Positions 58,130-64,000 of a DNA stretch of 64,000 nucleotides are shown here, in pieces. The notes beneath the pieces were generated by a model. That model did not search any database, had not been told where the DNA came from, and worked only from the letters and a program-made list of their open reading frames with translations. The stretch's first letter is position 1, and each line of letters begins with the position of its first letter. Position numbers and translations under genes: made by a program. This stretch comes from Rhodanobacteraceae bacterium (GTDB taxonomy: Bacteria > Pseudomonadota > Gammaproteobacteria > Xanthomonadales > Ahniellaceae), in contig JADJFT010000007.1 of assembly GCA_016708465.1 (NCBI GenBank), positions 188,161 to 252,160 of the forward strand. Direction: 5' to 3'.

Positions 58130-59224
58130 ATGTCGAATGGATTCGCGCCGCTGGCGAATGATCGGTTTTTACGCGCGCTAAAACGGCAGCCGGTCGACCG
58201 AACGCCGGTCTGGATCATGCGTCAAGCCGGGCGCTATCTACCCGAATACCGGGCATCACGAGCGAGCGCGGGTTCATTTATGAATCTCTGTCAGTCGCCC
58301 GAACGCGCGTGCGAAGTCACGTTGCAGCCGCTGGCGCGCTTCCCGCTCGATGCGGCGATTCTGTTTTCCGACATCCTCACGGTGCCAGATGCGATGGGCC
58401 TTGGTCTCAGCTTTGCCGAAGGCGAGGGACCACGATTCGCGCGTCCGCTGCGTAGCGTCGCCGAGATCGATGCGCTGCGGGTGCCGCAAATTGACCAAAC
58501 GCTGCGCTACGTCACCGATGCCGTCGCGCTGATTCGTCGTGAACTGCAGGGTCGCGTGCCGCTCATCGGTTTCTCCGGCAGTCCGTGGACGCTGGCCTGC
58601 TACATGATCGAAGGTGGTGGCTCGGACCACTTCGAACGCGCCAAGGCACTGCTCTGGAATGAGCCCGCCGCGGCGCATCGCTTGCTCGACGTGCTCGCGC
58701 AAAGCGTGACGGCATATCTGCAAGCGCAACTCGATGCCGGTGCGCAGGCGCTGATGTTGTTCGATACTTGGGGCGGTGCGTTGTCAGCCGACCACTATCG
58801 CGAATTTTCGTTGCGCTACATGGCGCGTATTGCGGCGTCACTGAATCGCGGCGAGGGCGAGTCGCGGGTGCCGTTGATTCTGTATTCCAAGGGTGCGATG
58901 GGCCAGCTTGAAGCGATGACCGATACCGGCGCCGACGCGCTCGGACTTGACTGGACGATCACTCTCGACGAGGCCCGCCGCCGGGTCGGTGATCGAGTGG
59001 CCTTGCAGGGTAATGTCGATCCGGTCGTGCTGTATGCGGGCGTCGATGCGATTCGTGCCGAGGCGCGCAAGGCGGTACACAGCTTCGGGCCGCATTCTGG
59101 TCATGTCTTCAATCTGGGTCACGGCATTCACCTGGCGATTGATCCGGAACATCTGCGCGCACTGATCGAAGCTGTGCACGCCGAAAGCGCCGCCTTGTTC
59201 GCGGCCGATGGATCCAACGTATGA
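58130..59224 (+). CDS. hemE: uroporphyrinogen decarboxylase
   Basis: Cytoplasmic enzyme making coproporphyrinogen III in heme synthesis. The 364-residue protein has both family signatures: [13 protein letters not shown] near residue 29 and [19 protein letters not shown], plus [18 protein letters not shown] (catalytic Asp) and [14 protein letters not shown] 58130 is chosen from the [14 protein letters not shown] start. It overlaps the SET gene by four bases. Confidence 0.97.
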   Translation: MSNGFAPLANDRFLRALKRQPVDRTPVWIMRQAGRYLPEYRASRASAGSFMNLCQSPERACEVTLQPLARFPLDAAILFSDILTVPDAMGLGLSFAEGEGPRFARPLRSVAEIDALRVPQIDQTLRYVTDAVALIRRELQGRVPLIGFSGSPWTLACYMIEGGGSDHFERAKALLWNEPAAAHRLLDVLAQSVTAYLQAQLDAGAQALMLFDTWGGALSADHYREFSLRYMARIAASLNRGEGESRVPLILYSKGAMGQLEAMTDTGADALGLDWTITLDEARRRVGDRVALQGNVDPVVLYAGVDAIRAEARKAVHSFGPHSGHVFNLGHGIHLAIDPEHLRALIEAVHAESAALFAADGSNV

Positions 59225-59715
59225 GCAAGCCACTGATCGAAATGCGCAGTTCGGCGATCCACGGCAATGGCGTATTCGCAATCGCCGACATTGCTGAAAA
59301 TCAAGAGATCATCGAATACGGCGGCAAGCGCCTCACCCACACGCGTGCCGACCACAAGTACGGTGGTAGCTCGATCACCGGCCACACCTTTTTGTTCACG
59401 CTCAATGATGACTATGTCATCGACGGCAACCAAGACGGCAACGACGCGCGCTGGATCAATCACAGCTGCGATCCGAACTGCCGTGCATGGAAGATCGAAG
59501 CCGAAGACGGCAATCCGAAGCATGATCGCGTCATCATCGAAGCCAAGCACTCGATCGAAAAAGGCGATGAGCTGACCTATGACTACGGCATCGTGCTCGA
59601 CGAGCCATACACCAAGGAGCTCAAGGCCGCGTGGGCCTGCCGCTGTGGCGCCAAACATTGTTCCGGCACCATGCTGAAGCCGAAGGTGCGCAAGCTGGGA
59701 AAGACGTCGCGTTGA
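59221..59715 (+). CDS. SET-domain protein-lysine methyltransferase
   Basis: A 164-residue protein made of a SET core with post-SET zinc site. NHSCDPN (80-86) and DELTYDY (116-122) are the SAM-binding and catalytic-knot motifs; [20 protein letters not shown] is the SET-N start; [12 protein letters not shown] (Cys140, 142, 147) is the post-SET motif. SET proteins are mostly eukaryotic; bacterial copies are found in chlamydiae and some proteobacteria, where they methylate protein lysines. ATG 59221 overlaps the hemE stop. The target is unknown. Confidence 0.9.
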   Translation: MSKPLIEMRSSAIHGNGVFAIADIAENQEIIEYGGKRLTHTRADHKYGGSSITGHTFLFTLNDDYVIDGNQDGNDARWINHSCDPNCRAWKIEAEDGNPKHDRVIIEAKHSIEKGDELTYDYGIVLDEPYTKELKAAWACRCGAKHCSGTMLKPKVRKLGKTSR

Positions 59716-62117
59716 TTAGCGCGCCGTGCGCGCTACGCGCGCCGCGAACTCTGTGGCTTCTTCGAATCCAATCAAGCGCTCGCCGCGAATTTCGATACCG
59801 TCCTTGCCGAAGAATAGTGTCGCCGGTGGGCCGATGATGCCGAAACGCTGTTGCAACGCGACGTGCGCTGCCGACTGCTCGGTAACATCGGCCTTGATCA
59901 ACACATATCCCTGCGCCGCCGCGATCACGGCACGATCGCGGAATGTCGTGCGCTCCATGCGCTTGCACTCGATGCACCAGTCGGCGTAGAAATCGAACAA
60001 CACCGGTTTGCCGGCAGCCTTCGCCGATGCAATCGCCCGATCGAGTGCCTCGTTCGAATCACTCTCGCCGAAGACGAGTTCGCCGGCACGGTCGCCGCCA
60101 CTGACCGCGTTCGCAGTTGCACCGACGCCCAGATTTTCCAGCGGTCGCGTCCAGTCGCGCCCGAGGCCATGCCGAGAAACTGCAGTACACCAAGAATCAC
60201 GAAGATCAGGCCGATCGCCTTCCAAGTTTTCTGCCAGCCGGTCGGGTTGTCAGGCAAGCGCTCCAGCGCATGTAAGTGCACGCCCTTGCCAACCAACAGG
60301 ATGCCGGCCAGGAACATCACCCAGGTCGGTGCGAGGATGCGTTCAAGCATCCATAGTGCGAGCCACAGGAAGGCGACGCCGAAGCCGACCTTGACCAGTT
60401 CCATCCAGCGTCCGGCGCGCGGCATCCAGTGTCCGGCACCAGTGCCGAAGGCCAACAGTGGTAGCCCCATGCCAAGCCCTAGCGCGAACAGCGCCAAGCC
60501 GCCGAAGATCGGGTCACGCGTCTGCGAAATGTAGACCACGGCACCCGCTAACGGCGGTGCGACGCAAGGCCCGATGATCAGTGCCGAGAGCGCACCCATG
60601 ATGGCGACGCCAGTCAGCGAACCGCCCTCAACCTTGTTGCTGGTGGCCGTTAGCCGGGTCTGCCAGCGGCTCGGCAGTTGCAGTTCGTAGAAGCCGAACA
60701 TCGATAGCGCCAGCGCGACAAAGACGGTCGCAAAGCTGACCAGGATCCACGGCTTCTGGAACAACGCCTGCAGGTTCTGTCCGGCCAGTCCGGCGAATAC
60801 GCCGACCACCGTGAACACCACCGCAGATGCCAGCACATAGGTCAACGACAGCACGAAGGCGCGGCGCGTGCTCAGGTTGTCGCCGGCACCAGCGACGATA
60901 CCGGACAAAATCGGCACCATCGGGAACACGCAGGGTGTGAACGCAAGGCCAATGCCGACCAGCAGGAACACCAACATCGCGAACATCCGATTGCCACCGC
61001 GCAGACTGTTCGCGAAGAAGTCGGCACTGCCTTCAGCCGGGGTCGGATTCGCATCGACGGCACGCAACTCGGGCGTCGTCGTCGGTGCGATGGCGGCGCG
61101 TGCGCTGGCGAGTTCGTCGACACTTGCGGCCGGCATCGACACGTTCAGGATACGCGTCATCGGCGGATAACAAATGCCATCGAGTTGGCAGCCTTGCAGG
61201 TTCACACGCAGCGCGATATCGCGCGCGGCGCCGTCCTTGCGCGCCAGTGTGATCGGAACTTCGACCAGATCAAAGAACACTTCGACGCGACCAAATTCGG
61301 GATCATCGAACGAACGCGACGGCGGCCACTTCGGCGCACCGAGATTGCCGACCGAAGGGTCTTCGAGGATGATCCCGATGCGATCGCGATAAAGGTAATG
61401 ATCCTTCGGCATCGTGAAGCGCGCCAGCAGTTCGGTGCCGGCAGTAGCGATGGTCTCGACCTGGAAGGCTTCATCCTCGGGCAGTGGTAGCGCTTCGACT
61501 GCAGTCGCTGCGGCGCCAGCACCGGGCAAGCTCAGCACGACCGGGGCGGCGACGACGGGTTGATTCGCCGAAGTTTCAATCGCTGCAGCCGTACCCGGCA
61601 AGGACAAGCTCGGCGTAGCGGATGGCGTCGGGTCGATCATCGGCGCATCGATCGCCGTGCTGTCCGGCTTCGGGAGTGACAGCACAACGTCCTTGCGTTG
61701 CGGTGGATAACAGATGCCGGCATCGGCGCAGCCCTGATAGCTGACCTTGAAGCGCAGCAAGGTCGCGCCCTCATCGGCCGCGCCGGTGAGCTTGGCAATC
61801 ACGCTGTCGCGATAGGTTTCCATGCGCCCGAAAAACTGATCGTCCTTGATCGTGCCAGGCGGCAAATGCAGCGGACTCGCCTTGAAGGCGGCGTCGTCGG
61901 CGAGCGTGACCTTGATCCGCTCCTTGTACAGGTAGTAGCCCGGCGCGATCTTCCAACGAAACTCGATCCAGCCCGGCGTGACCGCTTCCGCTTCGAGCCG
62001 GAAGGCCTCATCGACCGGCAGCAAATCCTTTTCGTCGACCGCCAGTGCCGGTGCGGCAGCGATCGCGAGTGCGAGCCACACGAACAGTCGTCTTGGCCAA
62101 ATTGCGAATGTGTTCAT
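59716..62117 (-). CDS. dsbD: thiol:disulfide interchange protein DsbD with duplicated N-terminal domain, one-base frameshift
   Basis: Passes reducing power from cytoplasmic thioredoxin to the periplasm. From ATG 62117: signal peptide (LFVWLALAIAAAPALA), two successive DsbD-alpha domains (YYLYKERIKV...GCADAGICYPP and HYLYRDRIGI...GCQLDGICYPP), eight membrane helices with redox Cys in TPCVFPM and GPCVAPP, and a C-terminal thioredoxin domain with ADWCIECKRM. The frame breaks between FLGMA and LGRDWTRPLENLG around 60155-60170; one added base fixes it, about 800 residues. Single-alpha DsbD is near 570-600 residues, so the extra domain explains the length. Its stop abuts the SET gene stop. Confidence 0.93.
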
Positions 62118-62291
62118 GGCGGGCCGGAAACCTTTTCGAAACCTTCAGACCGGCAATCTTGGCAGCGCGTGGCAGACCGCGAAAGCCGAGTTTGCAACGA
62201 CAGGGTGACCGCAGGTCGCGCCACAAGTTCGCCTCCGCCATCCGAGCCGCTACCCTTCGCGCTCCATTTCCACGATTTCCGAGTCCAAGCC

Positions 62292-62543
62292 ATGTCCGAA
62301 TTGCCGCCCGATCGCCTCTCCGTCAATCCGCGTAGCCCGTTCTACAACGAGGCCACGCTCGCACGCGGCATCGGCATCCGCTTCAAGGGCATCGAGCGCA
62401 GTGATGTCGAGGAATATTGTGTCAGTGAGGGGTGGATTCGCGTCGCTGCCGGGCGTGCACTGGATCGCCGCGGCAACCCGATCACTTTCAAACACAGCGG
62501 CCCGGTCGAACCGTTCTTCAAGGACAACGCGCCGGCCGGATGA
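62292..62543 (+). CDS. DUF3297 family protein
   Basis: An 83-residue protein with the DUF3297 pattern: LPPDRLSVNPRSPFYNEATL, GIGIRFKGIERSDVEEYCVS, EGWIRVAAGRALDRRGNP. No function is known to me for this family. ATG 62292 is chosen; the upstream in-frame region overlaps dsbD and is not coding. Convergent with the endonuclease gene (30 bases). Confidence 0.85.
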   Translation: MSELPPDRLSVNPRSPFYNEATLARGIGIRFKGIERSDVEEYCVSEGWIRVAAGRALDRRGNPITFKHSGPVEPFFKDNAPAG

Positions 62544-62573
62544 TCCGGCGCGGGCGCGTGTGCACACGGCCAC

Positions 62574-64000
62574 TCAGTTTTCGAAGCTGTCCGTGAACAG
62601 CGCATCGGTGATGCAGGTCATCGTGATCCGATACGGTTGCTGTCGAACCACCGTTCAGCGTGTAGTTGAAGCTCGTGCTCGCGCAGAAGTTCGTACTCGG
62701 TGTAAAGCTGATGTTGGCGCCGGCATTGGTGATTGCGACCACGCCACCAAGCGGTTGCGTCACGGATTGCACGAATTTCGGGCCCGCGTCGACGTCGGTA
62801 TCGTTCAGCAGTACATCCAACGTATTCGCGCCGCTGTCTTCGACGATCGTGAAACTATCGGCGACGGCGACCGGCGGCGTCGATGGCGCACCGCAATTGC
62901 AGTTGAACACACAGTCAACCCATTCCGGGTGGTCGATGAACGGATTGCGGTTGCCCTGGAACGAATACACGACATCGTTGCGCATCTGTTCGTAAGTATC
63001 TGGCAAGTCGCCATTCGCCCACGCGATCAGATCGGTCTTGACGCCCATGTAGCCGACCGCCTGCGGAACATCCGAGGGTGTTGTGTCCACCAGGGAAAGA
63101 TTGTCCGTCAGTTGCAGGTCGGGTTCCGGCTGGCCATTGCTATTGGTGCCACCTTCGTAACGGACGTCCATGTACAGCGCAGCGCGGGCCGCATCACCCT
63201 TGCGATGATCCCAGACTTCATAAACCGTGCTGTTGTACAGATTGTCGTCATCGCCACCGCCGAAGCCGAAATAGGACTCGGTGTCGTCACGTGAGCAGGT
63301 ACCGGTGCAGTTGCCATACGAAAGATTGCTGCGGTGGCTGTTGAAGCCGACATCGGATGCATACAGCATGTGCGTGTCCGTGTACGGCGGGTAGGGTAGT
63401 ACTGGCCGGCCAATCATCCATGTCGTTGAAGCCGAGCGAATTCGGCCAAGTGTGTTCTTTGTTGTAGCAACTGGCACCACTCAATTGCTTCGGGCACGAA
63501 TGATTCGCGGGCGTCGAGAATGTTCGTAGGGTTGAGCGGTCTTCATCACCAGGGTTCATGACCGTCAGCGCGTTCGGCGGTGCGCCTGATGAGACACCGC
63601 CGTATGGTCGCTATTGAGCGCATGCAAGGTCGTGCGCAGGATTGTACAGATATCGCATCGACACTCGCGTAGTAATTCGGAACTGCGGTGCCCGCGTGGA
63701 GCTGAAGATAAAATCGGCGGCCATCGGCGTGGCTGGACCATCGGTATCGGCGAGCGGCGTCTGAGTCACCGTGACGGTGCACAGTTCGGTTGCGGAGAAA
63801 TCGGTGTCCGGGTTCAGCGTGTACGTGCTGGCCGGGGATGCACTCAGCGTAAAGGTATGCCCGGCGGAACTCGCACAGTTCAGCGTGAACGACGCCGTCG
63901 TCGCTGACTGGCTCGCCAGGCCACGATCGTGATGTCGCTGGCGAGGCGTCACATTGATCGCACGCGGCCGGGGTCGTGGTTGTGGCTGTTGGCGCGAAGT
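62574..64000 (-). pseudogene. secreted endonuclease I family protein with Ig-like domains, many frameshifts, 5' end outside window
   Basis: Fragments in several frames assemble, in order on the minus strand, into one protein: SbsA/Ig-like piece (ATTASFTLNC, HTFTLSASPASTYTLNPD), then AGTAVPNYYASVD, LRTTLHALNSDHTAV, SSGAPPNALTVMNPGDED, NPTNILDARESF, SCYNKEHTWPNSLGFNDMDD (catalytic His region of EndA/NucM nucleases), YPPYTDTHMLYASDVGFNSH, a DHRKGDAARAALYMDVRYEG segment, a cadherin-like tail domain, and the end ITDALFTDSFEN at 62574. The longest intact frame runs about 63420-62630. At least six indels are needed in 1.4 kb. It is either a decayed gene or poor sequence. The intact protein would be an exported nuclease. 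Confidence 0.8.

Noticed and set aside
59721..59760. GCGCGC-rich inverted repeats at the SET/dsbD junction as a terminator
   Set aside because: They lie inside the dsbD coding end and have no U-tract; GC composition explains them.

Overview
The window looks like one stretch of chromosome from a GC-rich gammaproteobacterium of the Lysobacterales (Xanthomonadales) type. The basis is gene content, not a database match: a SUF operon led by an Rrf2 regulator of the xanthomonad kind, coaX followed by a SPOR protein, a tandem glycine riboswitch in front of gcvP, a lone pilU, and a secreted nuclease ending in an F-[TRA]-D-x-F-E type tail. There is no phage, transposon, integron or CRISPR array. Genes are tightly packed and often overlap by 1-8 bases.

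Layout. 1-1.3 kb: 5' part of gcvP with its riboswitch (minus). 1.8-7.1 kb: a rightward chain of a fatty-acid-kinase-like fusion (DAK2 plus DegV), plsY, birA, coaX and a SPOR protein, then tRNA-Thr(TGT) and an Hpt protein. 7.2-10.3 kb: arginase and an ABC-2 exporter whose ATPase has an in-frame TGA. 10.3-13.9 kb: an unknown secreted protein (minus), trpS and two membrane proteins. 13.9-17.3 kb: a three-gene 2-oxoacid dehydrogenase operon (minus). 17.4-21.6 kb: a site-2 protease/SUKH fusion and a secreted Calx-beta/DUF11 protein with an IPTL-CTERM-like tail. 21.7-29 kb: an aromatic amino acid catabolic region (kynA, a POT peptide transporter, a MarR regulator, hppD-hmgA-fah-maiA). 29-31.5 kb: pilU and an envelope pair (DUF4398 lipoprotein, OmpA-like). 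31.6-40.4 kb: ydcH, a run of RNA hairpins ending in a terminator, cbs, a minus-strand block (unknown gene, ADOP-type permease, type Vd patatin) and mccB. 40.4-44.5 kb: ampE-like gene, CoA-transferase, mgtE-hutD. 44.6-51.1 kb: SUF Fe-S operon. 51.2-59.7 kb: msrB (minus), then lptD-surA-pdxA-rsmA, WGR, SPOR-like, hemE and SET genes. 59.7-64 kb: dsbD (minus), a DUF3297 protein and a badly frameshifted secreted endonuclease.

How genes work together. Tyrosine is degraded by HppD, HmgA, MaiA and fumarylacetoacetase; the hppD promoter is covered by inverted repeats next to a divergent marR. Cbs and MccB form a reverse transsulfuration route although about 5.6 kb separates them. LptD, SurA and DsbD serve outer-membrane and periplasmic folding. 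The DAK2-DegV fusion overlaps plsY, which suggests an acyl-phosphate route from free fatty acids to phospholipid.

Quality caution. The E2, pilU, lptD, surA and dsbD genes each read as intact proteins interrupted by one small indel, mostly in short homopolymers, and the ABC ATPase by one TGA. Several of these are normally essential. Sequencing or assembly error is the simplest explanation, so coordinates of these genes are given as the frame-corrected span. The last 1.4 kb carries many more indels and could be a true pseudogene or poor sequence.
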